Made by a program: the position numbers and the translations under genes. DNA of 64,000 bases from Pseudocalidococcus sp964653145 (GTDB taxonomy: Bacteria > Cyanobacteriota > Cyanobacteriia > Thermosynechococcales > Thermosynechococcaceae), in assembly GCA_964653145.1 (NCBI GenBank), contig CAZZCG010000005.1, forward strand, positions 99,218 through 163,217. Reading direction: 5' to 3'. Positions 1 to 8,008 of the stretch are shown here, piece by piece (the first letter of the stretch is position 1; each line of letters starts with the position of its first letter). The notes beneath the pieces are model-generated. The model saw only the letters and a list, made by a program, of their open reading frames with translations, ran no database searches and was not told the origin of the DNA.

Positions 1-2
1 AA

Positions 3-614
3 GGGAAAAAAGTGGCGGCGGAAGAGGGCACAGTGGATCATTTCCTCTTGCTCCAGGGTTTGCGCCAAGCTGGACTCTCCCAAGACGATATTGAATTTGT
101 GCCCCTAGAAACCGGACAAGCCGCAACGGCTTTTGTCGGCGGACAAGTTGATGCAGTTGGGGTATTTCCCCCCTTCACAACCCAGGCCCTAAAGCGTCCC
201 AACAGCAAAGCTCTATTCACCTCAGCGGATTTTCCTGGTTCGATTTCAGATCACCTAGTCGTGACCCGGGAAATGGTGGAAACTCGCCCCGATGCTGTCC
301 AAGGCTTGGTGGATTCCTGGTTTGCCACCTTGGATTTTATTCGCGTAAATCCAGCGGAAGCCTTCGATATCATGGCCAAGCGGGCTGGGGTAAGCGTTGA
401 AGAATATAAAGAATATGCCGATGGCACTCGGATTTTGAATATTAACGAAAATCTCTCTGCCTTCTTGCCCGGTAATTCCATGAACAGTCTCCCCTACGCT
501 GCCGAGCAATTTGGTACCTTTTTGGTGGATGTGGGCCTCATTGACAGTAAGCCAGATGTGAGCAAATTGTTTGATGACCGCTTTGTGAAAGCCTATGCCG
601 AGAAAAACGCCTAG
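3..614 (+). CDS. ABC transporter substrate-binding protein, NitT/TauT family (5' end outside window)
   Basis: This is the C-terminal about 204 residues of a periplasmic solute-binding protein of the NrtA/SsuA/TauA type. The frame is open to the left edge and reads GKKVAAEEGTVDHFLL, the start of the second lobe in this family, so the gene begins upstream and the GTG at 12 is not a real start. The region after it matches the typical pattern of a lobe-crossing segment (DAVGVFPPF) and a helical C-terminus. The permease gene follows 45 bp later and the ATPase after that, so it is the first visible gene of a three-part importer. The substrate (nitrate, sulfonate, taurine, thiamin precursor or similar) cannot be decided from sequence. 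Confidence 0.85.
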   Translation, partial: GKKVAAEEGTVDHFLLLQGLRQAGLSQDDIEFVPLETGQAATAFVGGQVDAVGVFPPFTTQALKRPNSKALFTSADFPGSISDHLVVTREMVETRPDAVQGLVDSWFATLDFIRVNPAEAFDIMAKRAGVSVEEYKEYADGTRILNINENLSAFLPGNSMNSLPYAAEQFGTFLVDVGLIDSKPDVSKLFDDRFVKAYAEKNA

Positions 615-659
615 GAATTGGTCATGACTGTCTTCTACCCGTCTTCATAGGATTCGCCC

Positions 660-1508
660 ATGGCTGCATCAAGTCCCCATCGGATCCAGCCCTACCTGCG
701 GCAACAGTCCCTACGACCAACGGTTTTCTGGCGCTTGTCGGAGGATATTCCCCGCCCCCTGAGTTCCAGCTTGGTGGTGATTTCCGTCTGTTTGCCGCTG
801 TTGGCCTGGTGGGGGATAACGGCAGCCTTTCCCATCGATCCAAAATTTCTCCCATCACCCTGGCGCGTGATCCAGGCCTTTGGCAATTTGTGGTCAACGG
901 GCGAACTCCAAACAGATACCTTGGCGAGTCTTGGCCGCGTGGGCTTAGGCTTTTTTCTAGCGGTGATGTTTTCGGTTCCCATTGGCATCTTGATGGGGAG
1001 TTTTGCCAGTATTCGCTCCCTGTTTGAACCGCTGTTTGGCCTGGTTCGCTATATGCCTGCCCCGGCGTTTATTCCTCTGTTGATTCTGTATCTCGGGATT
1101 GGTGAAGAGCCCAAAATCGCCTTGATTTTTATCGGCTCCTTTTTCTTTAACGCCTTGATGGTCATGGATACAGTGAAGTTCGTCCCCAAGGATTTAATTG
1201 AAGCAACCTATATGTTGGGCGGTAATCGCCTGGAGGTGTTAACTCAAGTCATTGTTCCCCATGTGTTACCGGGAATTATTGATGCCTGTCGGATTAACTT
1301 GGCCGCGGCCTGGCAACTGGTGATTGTTTCGGAATTGATCGCAGCCACTGAAGGTTTGGGACGGCGCATTAGTGTGGCTGGGCGTTTTTTAAAAACCGAT
1401 GAGATATTTGTTGGTCTGATCGTGATTGGCATTATTGGCTTGAGTTTTGATCTGTTTTTTCAATATCTGTTGCGGCTCAGTTGTCGTTGGGCCTCGAATC
1501 GGCGTTGA
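660..1508 (+). CDS. ABC transporter permease, NitT/TauT family
   Basis: A 282-residue inner-membrane permease of the SsuC/TauC/NrtB family. Hydrophobic segments lie near residues 37-57, 95-117, 130-150, 155-175 and 215-275. The cytoplasmic EAA-type loop that docks on the ATPase is visible as EATYMLGGNRLEVLTQVIVPHVLPG (about residues 181-205). The ATG at 660 follows the substrate-binding gene by 45 bp and gives a normal family length with a polar 35-residue N-terminus. With the flanking genes it forms an importer for a small anionic or organic solute, specificity unknown. Confidence 0.88.
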   Translation: MAASSPHRIQPYLRQQSLRPTVFWRLSEDIPRPLSSSLVVISVCLPLLAWWGITAAFPIDPKFLPSPWRVIQAFGNLWSTGELQTDTLASLGRVGLGFFLAVMFSVPIGILMGSFASIRSLFEPLFGLVRYMPAPAFIPLLILYLGIGEEPKIALIFIGSFFFNALMVMDTVKFVPKDLIEATYMLGGNRLEVLTQVIVPHVLPGIIDACRINLAAAWQLVIVSELIAATEGLGRRISVAGRFLKTDEIFVGLIVIGIIGLSFDLFFQYLLRLSCRWASNRR

Positions 1509-1597
1509 GAGATTGATCACTGAGAACCGATGCTAGCAATGTTTATGACCAGCCTGTGAGATGTCATTTGTAACCCCCAATTTTTGCCTAAAGTGTT

Positions 1598-2383
1598 ATG
1601 ATCAGCGCCATGTTTCTTGAAGTCGATCACCTCTACAAACAATTTGACAGTCGCCTCGGCTCACTTTTGGTGCTCAAGGATATCAATTTAAGTGTGGAGC
1701 GTGGGGAGTTTGTCTGCGCGGTTGGTGCTTCAGGCTCTGGAAAATCCACCCTCTTGCGACAAATTGCCGGCCTGGATCAACCTACCCAGGGAGAGGTGCG
1801 AATTGACGGCATCCCAATTACGGGGCCTGGGCCAGATCGAGGCATGATTTTTCAGCACTACACCCTCTATCCCTGGATGAATGTCCAGCAAAATACGGAA
1901 TTCGGTCTGAAGCTCCAGGGGGTGCCCCGCCAGATTCGCCGTGAACAGGCCAGTTATTACTTAGATGTGGTTGGCTTAACCCGCTTTGCCCAGGCCCTAC
2001 CTCGAGAGCTATCCGGTGGCATGAAACAACGGGTGGCCATTGCGCGTGCCCTAGCGGCGGAACCAAAAATCCTGCTCATGGATGAACCCTTTGGGGCCCT
2101 TGATGTCCACACAAAAGAAGCCATGCACGGATTTATGTTGGATCTCTGGGAGCGCACCGGCTTGACTATTTTTTTAATTACCCATGATGTGGAGGAGGCG
2201 GTATTTCTCTCCAATCGCATCTTTGCCCTGGGGGCGCGACCGGGAACTGTCCGCAAAATTATGAATATCAATCTTCCCAACCGCGGCCAGATGATTAAAC
2301 GCCACTCGATTTTCCATGACTACCGAGATGAACTGATGGACTTACTCCGCCAGCATGGACAAGAGGCTTTAGCGGTGGCTTAG
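1598..2383 (+). CDS. ABC transporter ATP-binding protein, NitT/TauT family
   Basis: A 261-residue ATPase of the SsuB/TauB/NrtD type that powers the importer encoded just upstream. The Walker A (GASGSGKST, about residues 45-53), Q-loop (FQHYTLYPW), signature (LSGGMKQR), Walker B (ILLMDEPFGALD) and H-loop (ITHDVEEA) motifs are all present and intact. Two in-frame ATGs (1598 and 1610) are possible starts; the second gives MFLEVDHLYKQF, closer to the usual family start. An 89-bp gap separates it from the permease. Its TAG overlaps the stop of the convergent small gene by 3 bases within TTAG at 2380-2383. Confidence 0.88.
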   Translation: MISAMFLEVDHLYKQFDSRLGSLLVLKDINLSVERGEFVCAVGASGSGKSTLLRQIAGLDQPTQGEVRIDGIPITGPGPDRGMIFQHYTLYPWMNVQQNTEFGLKLQGVPRQIRREQASYYLDVVGLTRFAQALPRELSGGMKQRVAIARALAAEPKILLMDEPFGALDVHTKEAMHGFMLDLWERTGLTIFLITHDVEEAVFLSNRIFALGARPGTVRKIMNINLPNRGQMIKRHSIFHDYRDELMDLLRQHGQEALAVA

Positions 2384-2568
2384 GGTGACGGGGCCATGGA
2401 CTGATTCGACGGCAAATTCAATGTTATGGGGGCGGCGGTGGTTGACCTTGCGGGTTGGAGTTTAAAACCTCCAGATAACCAGAGCATGGGGATCACGATC
2501 AAGCCTGTGAGGATGACGTAGCCACTGATGGTCAGGGTCAGAGATAGGGGTTGAGTGGTTGATGACAT
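2380..2568 (-). CDS. Small single-pass membrane protein, unknown
   Basis: A 62-residue product starting at the ATG at 2568 (MSSTTQPLS), chosen because a GAGGG ribosome-binding site lies 8 bases upstream; a TTG five codons earlier is also in frame. Residues about 12-36 form one hydrophobic helix with an LSGG end, followed by a polar, proline- and serine-rich tail. The size and shape resemble the small subunits of photosynthetic complexes, but I do not recognise a family. It converges on the ABC ATPase gene and shares its stop region. It may be a real small protein or a chance ORF; the ribosome-binding site and helix favour a real one. Confidence 0.5.
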   Translation of the reverse strand: MSSTTQPLSLTLTISGYVILTGLIVIPMLWLSGGFKLQPARSTTAAPITLNLPSNQSMAPSP

Positions 2569-2731
2569 GGGATTGACCCTCAAAGATCAATGGGCTAGAG
2601 ACCTGGATACTCTGTATTGTCAACGGTTACCAGATTTGTCGGGGAGTTGGCCATCACCAAACTGCTGTGATCTCGCCCACCAGGCCCCGTCCCCTATCCC
2701 TTAGCCGGAAAGTCTGCTATTTCTATCTGCA

Positions 2732-4042
2732 GTGCTGTATGTTCCTGGGATTGCCGCTGTGAACTCCGAAGTTTCTACCCGTAAAGATTTACCCTATCCT
2801 CGGCTGTTACTCTATGCGGCGGCGGTGGGGGTGGTTGGTGGATTTCTGGCAACGTTGTTTTACTTGGCGATGCGGCTAGGGTTTCAGGTGTTGTGGAATG
2901 AGTTGCCGGGGCGGGCGATTTTACCCAGTTGGGATGAGTTGCGCTATCGAGTCTGGATCATCACAGGCCTGGGGGGACTGGGGGTCGGCCTAATTGTCAA
3001 ATATTTGGGGGCCGAGCGGGGATTGACGGAAGCGGTGGCAGAACTCCATGAAAAGGGCAAACTAGATTATCGATATCTGCCGGGTACCGCCTTGGCGGCC
3101 TGGTTATCCCTGACGGTGGGCAGTAGTGCTGGCCCTGAGAGCCCCCTCATTGATATGAACGGGGGGTTTGCCAGTTGGTTGGGGGATCGTCTGCAGTTGT
3201 CTGCGCGGGATCGGCGAATCCTGACCTTTTGTGGGATGGGATCGGGGATGGGAGTTTTTTTCTCGGCCCCCCTCGGTGCAGCCTTGTTTGTCCTCGAAGT
3301 TCCCCATCGCCGTAGTCTGGAGTTTTTTGAGGCCATTATTCCCACGCTCCTTTCTTCTTTTCTTGGGTTTGCCGTTTTTCGGATGATGACGGGAATAAAC
3401 CTTGGGGGCATTTATCAATTTCCGCCCTATGGGGAATTACGCCGAGTTGATATTTACACGGCGGTGGGACTGGGGGTAGTTGGGGCGCTGGTGGGGGTGA
3501 TCTTCTTGGGAATTGATTATTGGGTGAAGCGTCTATGCCAACCCCTTCGCCATAAACCTCTGCTGTTAATTACCCTGGGAGGCTTGGCTTTTGGTGTGAT
3601 CGCCGTCTTTTATCCCATCACCCTATTTTATGGTGAGCGGCAAATTCAAGAGGTGATAGATTTTGGGGCCCGCTATAGTGCTGGGATTTTATTTGTTGTT
3701 GCCCTGATGAAAATGCTGGCCCTAAGTCTGTCACTGCAAACCGGATTTAAGGGTGGCGTCGTGTTTCCAGTTTTTTTTGTCGGGGCCTGTGTTGGTATGG
3801 GCATTCACAACCTGATTCCCGCGATTCCTGTGGCAGTTGCCCTCGTTTGCATGATGTCTGCGGTCTCGGTAGCTGTGGTCAATGCGCCCATTGGCATGGT
3901 GATGATCCTGAATGTGATTTCCCACGCAACTATTACTCCCCTGATTACAACAGCAGCCTTGGCCAGTTTTCTCCTGACTCAGGGATTTAGCTTTGTTCCC
4001 TCCCAACGCCACCGCCAAGATTTTCCTGCTAACGCTGAATGA
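2732..4042 (+). CDS. ClC-family chloride channel or H+/Cl- antiporter
   Basis: A 436-residue polytopic membrane protein with at least ten hydrophobic segments. The ClC anion-path motifs are recognisable: SSAGPESPL (about residues 131-139, the GREGP-type motif with the gating Glu) and GFKGGVVFPVFFVGA (about 334-348, the GKxGPxxH-type motif). ClC proteins move chloride, nitrate or fluoride as channels or proton antiporters. No CBS domains follow, as in short bacterial forms. The start is a GTG at 2732; another in-frame GTG at 2759 would shorten the polar N-terminus. It is a single gene with its own terminator-like hairpin at 4145-4174. Confidence 0.85.
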   Translation: MLYVPGIAAVNSEVSTRKDLPYPRLLLYAAAVGVVGGFLATLFYLAMRLGFQVLWNELPGRAILPSWDELRYRVWIITGLGGLGVGLIVKYLGAERGLTEAVAELHEKGKLDYRYLPGTALAAWLSLTVGSSAGPESPLIDMNGGFASWLGDRLQLSARDRRILTFCGMGSGMGVFFSAPLGAALFVLEVPHRRSLEFFEAIIPTLLSSFLGFAVFRMMTGINLGGIYQFPPYGELRRVDIYTAVGLGVVGALVGVIFLGIDYWVKRLCQPLRHKPLLLITLGGLAFGVIAVFYPITLFYGERQIQEVIDFGARYSAGILFVVALMKMLALSLSLQTGFKGGVVFPVFFVGACVGMGIHNLIPAIPVAVALVCMMSAVSVAVVNAPIGMVMILNVISHATITPLITTAALASFLLTQGFSFVPSQRHRQDFPANAE

Positions 4043-4144
4043 GCTAACCACTGGGTTATTCTGCTATGCCAGTTCCCCCCAGGTCCGGGTCAGTTATAAA
4101 CCTGCACACTATGGCCAGAGGTTTTCACCCTCAGCTTTTAAGAT

Positions 4145-4174
4145 AAGGCTAGAGCCAAGGATAGGGCCTTTTTT
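4145..4174 (+). terminator. Probable intrinsic terminator after the ClC gene
   Basis: AAGGC (4145-4149) pairs with GCCTT (4166-4170), extended by a T-G wobble, and is followed by a run of T to 4174. It lies 103 bp after the ClC stop and before the next + strand gene. The stem is short, so this is moderate evidence. Confidence 0.45.
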
Positions 4175-4239
4175 GTCCCCTGGTATTTGCTAATGACCTT
4201 AGGTTCTAGACTGTCGCCCCCTAGTCTGAGGAGCTTTAC

Positions 4240-4716
4240 ATGATGGGTGTGAAATTAACAACAACCTTAGCGGTGGCTGCCTTGGCCTGGAGTGGTGCCG
4301 CAACGATTGCCCAGGCCCAGAGTCGAGACGTCAATCCCTCTAATTTCCCCGTGGATCAGCCAACCTATATTCAGGCCTTTCAACGGATTGATGGTGAGGC
4401 TGAATTTTGGAGTGACATAGCGGCTGTTGAAGGAATGTTTGGTGATGCCATCTTCATGTTTGGTGCCCCAACCTACAAGGATAATGACCTTTTCTGGGTC
4501 GGTAAGCGGGTCAATGTGGTTTATCGGGATATTTTGAGTCGGCAAGCTGGTGGGACAATTATCCGCACCCAGGATTTAGACAGTCCCTTCTGTGAATCCT
4601 TTGCCCAAATTCCGGTTTGCCAAATGGCTGCCCAACCCCCCTTACCGCCGCCACCGCCAGTTTACTATCCACCGATGTTTGAGCCCCCAGCCCGGCCCAT
4701 TCCGGCTCGCTACTAG
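4240..4716 (+). CDS. Secreted protein with proline-rich C-terminus, unknown
   Basis: A 158-residue protein with a clear Sec signal peptide (residues 1-26, LAVAALAWSGAATIAQAQ, predicted cleavage after AQA). The mature part has a compact region of about 95 residues containing two Cys (CESFAQIPVC) that could form a disulfide, then a Pro/Tyr-rich tail of about 30 residues (PLPPPPPVYYPPMFEPP). It looks like a cyanobacterial periplasmic or wall-associated protein. I do not recognise a named domain. Two adjacent ATGs (4240, 4243) follow a GAGG ribosome-binding site at 4229-4232. It is monocistronic and closed by the strong terminator at 4762-4813. Confidence 0.7.
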   Translation: MMGVKLTTTLAVAALAWSGAATIAQAQSRDVNPSNFPVDQPTYIQAFQRIDGEAEFWSDIAAVEGMFGDAIFMFGAPTYKDNDLFWVGKRVNVVYRDILSRQAGGTIIRTQDLDSPFCESFAQIPVCQMAAQPPLPPPPPVYYPPMFEPPARPIPARY

Positions 4717-4761
4717 GCTGATTTTGTTCAGTTACTTTTGACTCTAAAGTCTTAGCAAATT

Positions 4762-4813
4762 CTGGGGATTGGTGACTTGGTGCTAGGCCAGGTGAATGAT
4801 CCCCAGTTTTTTT
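4762..4813 (+). terminator. Strong intrinsic terminator
   Basis: A perfect 8-bp stem, CTGGGGAT (4762-4769) with ATCCCCAG (4799-4806), is followed directly by seven T (4807-4813). The loop is 29 bases. It ends the secreted-protein transcript and separates it from the convergent dxr gene. Confidence 0.8.
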
Positions 4814-4939
4814 GACCTATTTGTCAAGCATCTCTCTTGGGATCATAGCTATTCCCCTGGGGAGTAAGTCAGAAAAATCCGTGAAACCTTTTGGCTAGCG
4901 GGGCTGGATCTTGCGATTTTTGCAGCAATGACTCTGGTT

Positions 4940-6124
4940 TTAGACGAGAACAATCGGTTTACTCACTTGGAGCTGTTCTCGCACAGTTGCCCGTGCCCAC
5001 TGATCAGCATTGAGGATGTCCTCCAGACCTGGGTTAGGGATATTATCCACGGCAAATTGGCTACAGGTTTGCTCGATAACTCGGGGAATATCTAAAAAGG
5101 TGATGCGCCCCTCTAAAAACAACGCCACGGCCTGCTCATTGGCCGCATTAAGAACTGCGGGCATTGCTCCCCCGGCCTGGCCGGCACTGTAGGCAAGGTT
5201 CATGCAGGGATATTTCTGATGATCCGGGGTGCGGAAGGTGAGATCACCAGCTTTGACTAAATCCAATCGCGGCCAATCCGTCGGTACCCGCTCGGGCCAG
5301 GCCATGGCATATAACAGTGGCAACCGCATATCCGGCCAGCCCAACTGAGCCAGCACCGAAGTATCTTGTAATTCAATTAACGAGTGAATAATGCTCTGGG
5401 GATGAATTACAATTTCAATTTGGTCATAACTAGCACCAAATAAATAGTGGGCTTCAATCACCTCCAGACCTTTATTCATCAGGGTAGCTGAGTCCACTGT
5501 AATTTTCGGCCCCATGGACCAGTTCGGATGTTTGAGGGCATCAGCAACAGTCACATGCGCTAATTTCTCCACGGGCCAATCGCGGAATGCCCCTCCAGAA
5601 GCTGTCAAAATGATGCGCCGTAGGCCCCCATCAGGCACTCCCTGCAAACACTGGAAAATGGCTGAATGCTCCGAGTCGGCCGGCAACAGCTTTACCCCAT
5701 ACTCAGCCACTAGAGGCAAAACCACGGGAGCACCAGCAATTAGGGTTTCTTTGTTGGCAAGGGCAATGTCTTTTCCAGCCTTAATCGCTGCAATCGTCGG
5801 TAACAAGCCTGCACAGCCAACAATCCCAGTCACCACGGTTTGGGCATCACCATAGGCCGCCACTTCGGCAATACCCTCTGCGCCAACTGCAATTTTGGGG
5901 AGGGGATTTAAGTCAGCAAGTCCCTCTAGGAGGGCTGTTTTTTGGGCTGGATCAACAATGGCAACAATCTCTGGGCGGAACTGGCGAACCTGGGGAATAA
6001 ATAGGTCTAAATTTCGACCAGCCGCTAAGCCCACAATTCGAAATTTGTCTGGGTGCTGGGCAACAATATCCAGGGTTTGCGTCCCAATTGAGCCTGTTGA
6101 GCCTAAAAGTGTAATTGCTTTCAC
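4940..6124 (-). CDS. dxr: 1-deoxy-D-xylulose-5-phosphate reductoisomerase
   Basis: A 394-residue enzyme that converts DXP to 2-C-methyl-D-erythritol 4-phosphate with NADPH, the committed step of the MEP isoprenoid pathway. Visible features are the N-terminal NADPH-binding GSTGSIGTQT (residues 8-17), the LANKETLI motif, the substrate/metal-binding DSEHSAIFQ and the HPQSIIHS segment; the length matches the family. The partner gene dxs is in the same window at 56842 but is not linked. The ATG at 6124 opens onto the 454-bp divergent region shared with tsaC. Confidence 0.96.
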   Translation of the reverse strand: MKAITLLGSTGSIGTQTLDIVAQHPDKFRIVGLAAGRNLDLFIPQVRQFRPEIVAIVDPAQKTALLEGLADLNPLPKIAVGAEGIAEVAAYGDAQTVVTGIVGCAGLLPTIAAIKAGKDIALANKETLIAGAPVVLPLVAEYGVKLLPADSEHSAIFQCLQGVPDGGLRRIILTASGGAFRDWPVEKLAHVTVADALKHPNWSMGPKITVDSATLMNKGLEVIEAHYLFGASYDQIEIVIHPQSIIHSLIELQDTSVLAQLGWPDMRLPLLYAMAWPERVPTDWPRLDLVKAGDLTFRTPDHQKYPCMNLAYSAGQAGGAMPAVLNAANEQAVALFLEGRITFLDIPRVIEQTCSQFAVDNIPNPGLEDILNADQWARATVREQLQVSKPIVLV

Positions 6125-6278
6125 CGTGGTGTGCCGCCCTTGATCAAATTTTCACCTCCCATATCTACACGGGATTAGGCCGAAGCGCAATGGGATCAGA
6201 CGAGCCTACATCACTACTACTTAAGGTGTCAGCAGCCCATAGGTAACTTTCCTCATTTACAGCTCAGTGTGGCCTGGG

Positions 6279-6291
6279 TTACACTTTGTAA
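6279..6291. promoter_or_regulatory. TTACA-CTT-TGTAA dyad, candidate operator
   Basis: A perfect 5-3-5 inverted repeat 155 bp upstream of dxr and 288 bp upstream of tsaC. It sits in an AT-rich stretch that could hold a minus-strand -10 element. The symmetry suits a dimeric repressor or activator; which one is unknown. Confidence 0.35.
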
Positions 6292-6386
6292 TATTAAATG
6301 CTAACCATTGATCAGTGCCCTGGTTTGAGTTCCCTAAAGTCGAGATAAACCGAGCAGTCTGGTCAGGGTAATGACAAGCTTTAATT

Positions 6387-6410
6387 CTGCTTAGACTAAG
6401 CCAGTTTTTT
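6387..6410 (+). terminator. Terminator-like hairpin in a leader region
   Basis: A GCTTA/TAAGC stem (6389-6393 with 6397-6401, loop GAC) is extended by CT/AG across a one-base bulge and followed by six T (6405-6410). It points in the + direction, 24 bp before a small ORF and 169 bp before tsaC. It could end a small RNA or act as an attenuator. Confidence 0.5.
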
Positions 6411-6433
6411 CGTTCACTTCTAACAGACGGCCC

Positions 6434-6523
6434 ATGTACGCTGAATCCCTCAAATCCTCTCTGTTTTTGACCATCTGTGCCTTAGTTATTTCTCTGTTGA
6501 TTTCTTTTTTAGTGGCAATCTAA
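6434..6523 (+). CDS. Candidate 29-aa single-helix membrane peptide
   Basis: The ATG at 6434 opens a 29-codon frame ending at TAA 6521-6523. The product starts MYAESLKSS and is then almost wholly hydrophobic (LFLTICALVISLLISFLVAI), a typical single transmembrane helix. Its size is like PetL, PetN, PsaM or PsbM, but the sequence matches none that I remember. There is no strong ribosome-binding site. It lies between a terminator-like hairpin and tsaC (55 bp downstream). It could be a real microprotein or a chance hydrophobic frame in T-rich DNA. Confidence 0.35.
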   Translation: MYAESLKSSLFLTICALVISLLISFLVAI

Positions 6524-6578
6524 GTTTGGCCTGGGAATTTCATAAAATTGTTCCAAGGCTCTACCGTTTGACTGTTCC

Positions 6579-7169
6579 ATGACATTGGTTTCCTGCGCTG
6601 GATTGATTGCTGGCATTCGCTCTGGATTGTTCCTAGGGAGTTTTCCGACGGATACTGTGCCTGCCCTTGCGGCCCGCCCGGATCAAGCGGCTCTCATCTA
6701 CCAGGCCAAGCAACGCCAGATGGACAAACCCTTAATTTTAATGGGGGCAGACCCTGAATCACTGTGGCCCTACGTCAAAGGAGTAGATTCGGCATGGCCG
6801 CTTTGGCAGAAGATGGCGATCAACCATTGGCCGGGGGCCCTGACTCTGGTGTTACCGGCTAGTTCCCTGGTACCCCAGGCCATGAATCCCCTGGATCCCC
6901 AGACCATTGGTGTGCGCGTCCCCAACTCGAATTTGGCAAGAGATATTCTCCGGCAAACCGGCCCATTGGCCACCACCAGCGTCAATCGCTCGGGACAACC
7001 AACCCTTTTAACGCAACAAGATATTAATCAGCAATTTCCCGATGTGCTGACCCTGCCTGCTAATTGTTGGTCTGACCAGGCCACAACTGTTCCCTCTACG
7101 GTCATTAAATGGACTGGGGAAGGTTGGCTTTGTTTGCGCCAGGGCAGTGTCCAGGTTGATGAAGTTTAG
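6579..7169 (+). CDS. tsaC: Sua5/YciO/YrdC-family L-threonylcarbamoyladenylate synthase
   Basis: A 196-residue YrdC-fold protein. The family enzyme makes threonylcarbamoyl-AMP from threonine, bicarbonate and ATP for the t6A37 modification of ANN-decoding tRNAs. The typical N-terminal FPTDTVPALAARP (about residues 22-34), K-rich KQRQMDKPL (44-52), the GVRVPN strand and the TTSVNRSGQPT motif (131-141) are all present. It is the short TsaC form without the C-terminal Sua5 domain. The ATG at 6579 gives the normal family N-terminus. Confidence 0.85.
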   Translation: MTLVSCAGLIAGIRSGLFLGSFPTDTVPALAARPDQAALIYQAKQRQMDKPLILMGADPESLWPYVKGVDSAWPLWQKMAINHWPGALTLVLPASSLVPQAMNPLDPQTIGVRVPNSNLARDILRQTGPLATTSVNRSGQPTLLTQQDINQQFPDVLTLPANCWSDQATTVPSTVIKWTGEGWLCLRQGSVQVDEV

Positions 7170-7209
7170 CTAAGAGCGGGAGGAGGCTTCGGGGATGGCA
7201 ATGGCTAGA

Positions 7210-7632
7210 TCATGGCAAGAGGTAAATGTGGCCCATAAAGCCCACTGCCCAAACCTTGGCCTGGGTGATTCCGGGTAACTCGGTGCAGTAAAGACTAACT
7301 ATCCCTAAGTTGATTCGAGTCGTGTGGTAGCGTATGAGGTTTTGTAAGGGTTGCTGCCCCTGCTGGAGAAGTCCTTGACAGCCCTGTTGAACCATTGCCT
7401 CCAGGCCCAGGGACTTGAGAGAAGACTCTGAGGGGCAAAATTGGGTTTCCAGATGTTGGAGAGCCTGTTGACTTAGGAAGGCTTCATAGGCCGTTTGGTC
7501 AGGATTATAGATGCTGGCCACTGCCCCCAGACCCACTAACCCCAGGCCCAACAGTCCAATCCAGGCCATGTGACGGTGCGGACGTTTGATTGTTTGGGGC
7601 GGGGCCGTCACAATAACTGGGGGGCGATTCAT
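7210..7632 (-). CDS. DUF4359-like membrane-anchored protein
   Basis: About 140 residues from the ATG at 7632 (MNRPPVIVT). An N-terminal transmembrane segment lies at about residues 23-44 (AWIGLLGLGLVGLGAVASI), followed by NPDQTAYEAFLSQQ, conserved-looking Cys residues (FCPSE, QQGCQGLL) and a C-terminal beta-rich part ending in VGFMGHIYLLP. The order of these elements fits DUF4359, a cyanobacterial family of unknown function. The longer upstream frame would run into the divergent tRNA-His gene and is rejected. It converges on tsaC with a 40-bp gap. Confidence 0.6.
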   Translation of the reverse strand: MNRPPVIVTAPPQTIKRPHRHMAWIGLLGLGLVGLGAVASIYNPDQTAYEAFLSQQALQHLETQFCPSESSLKSLGLEAMVQQGCQGLLQQGQQPLQNLIRYHTTRINLGIVSLYCTELPGITQAKVWAVGFMGHIYLLP

Positions 7633-7675
7633 AGGGAATGAGGTTCTGTTATGATTAGAGATTAGCGACATCCAT

Positions 7676-7749
7676 GGCGAGCGTAGCCAAGTGGTTAAGG
7701 CAGTGGATTGTGGTTCCACCATTCGTGGGTTCGAGTCCCATCGTTCGCC
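7676..7749 (+). tRNA. trnH: tRNA-His (anticodon GTG)
   Basis: A complete cloverleaf: the acceptor stem pairs 7676-7683 with 7742-7749, including the extra G-1:C73 pair typical of tRNA-His. The D arm is at about 7686-7701, and the anticodon stem is GTGGA/TCCAC (7703-7707 with 7715-7719). The loop TTGTGGT carries GTG at 7710-7712. The T loop is GTTCGAGTC. No CCA is encoded. Confidence 0.95.
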
Positions 7750-8008
7750 CTTGCTAATTTCGTTAACTGTTAACTTCGCTTAGTCTAGCCAAATCTCTGG
7801 GGCCTGGGCTTTTCGTGGCGATGGTTTAAGAATTCTTTAGAATTGCTGAGTTTTCAGAGTTCTACTAACTTGAGTCATGCCAACTCTGCTCCTGGGTCGG
7901 AATTGCTGCGTGGGGGCGTAACCGACCGTGTGATAATACTTAATAATTCGGTTCTCCCTGAGTCTGAATTATCGTTATCTGATCTCATTCTGGTTTTCCC
8001 CGCTTCCT

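Larger units (their letters stand above)
6125..6578. other. Divergent dxr/tsaC intergenic region with structured + strand leader
   Basis: This 454-bp region holds the promoters of dxr (-) and tsaC (+). It contains a 13-bp dyad (6279-6291), a terminator-like hairpin with a T run on the + strand (6387-6410), and a 29-codon ORF with one hydrophobic helix (6434-6523). No annotated + strand gene ends before the hairpin, so it would end either a small RNA or a leader transcript. Confidence 0.5.

Noticed and set aside
3993..4193. 66-codon + frame after the ClC gene
   Set aside because: It overlaps the ClC 3' end in another frame, has no ribosome-binding site and runs through the terminator-like hairpin.
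7828..7837. AAGAATTCTT palindrome upstream of rubA
   Set aside because: Short palindrome in AT-rich DNA, expected by chance; no link to promoter elements.
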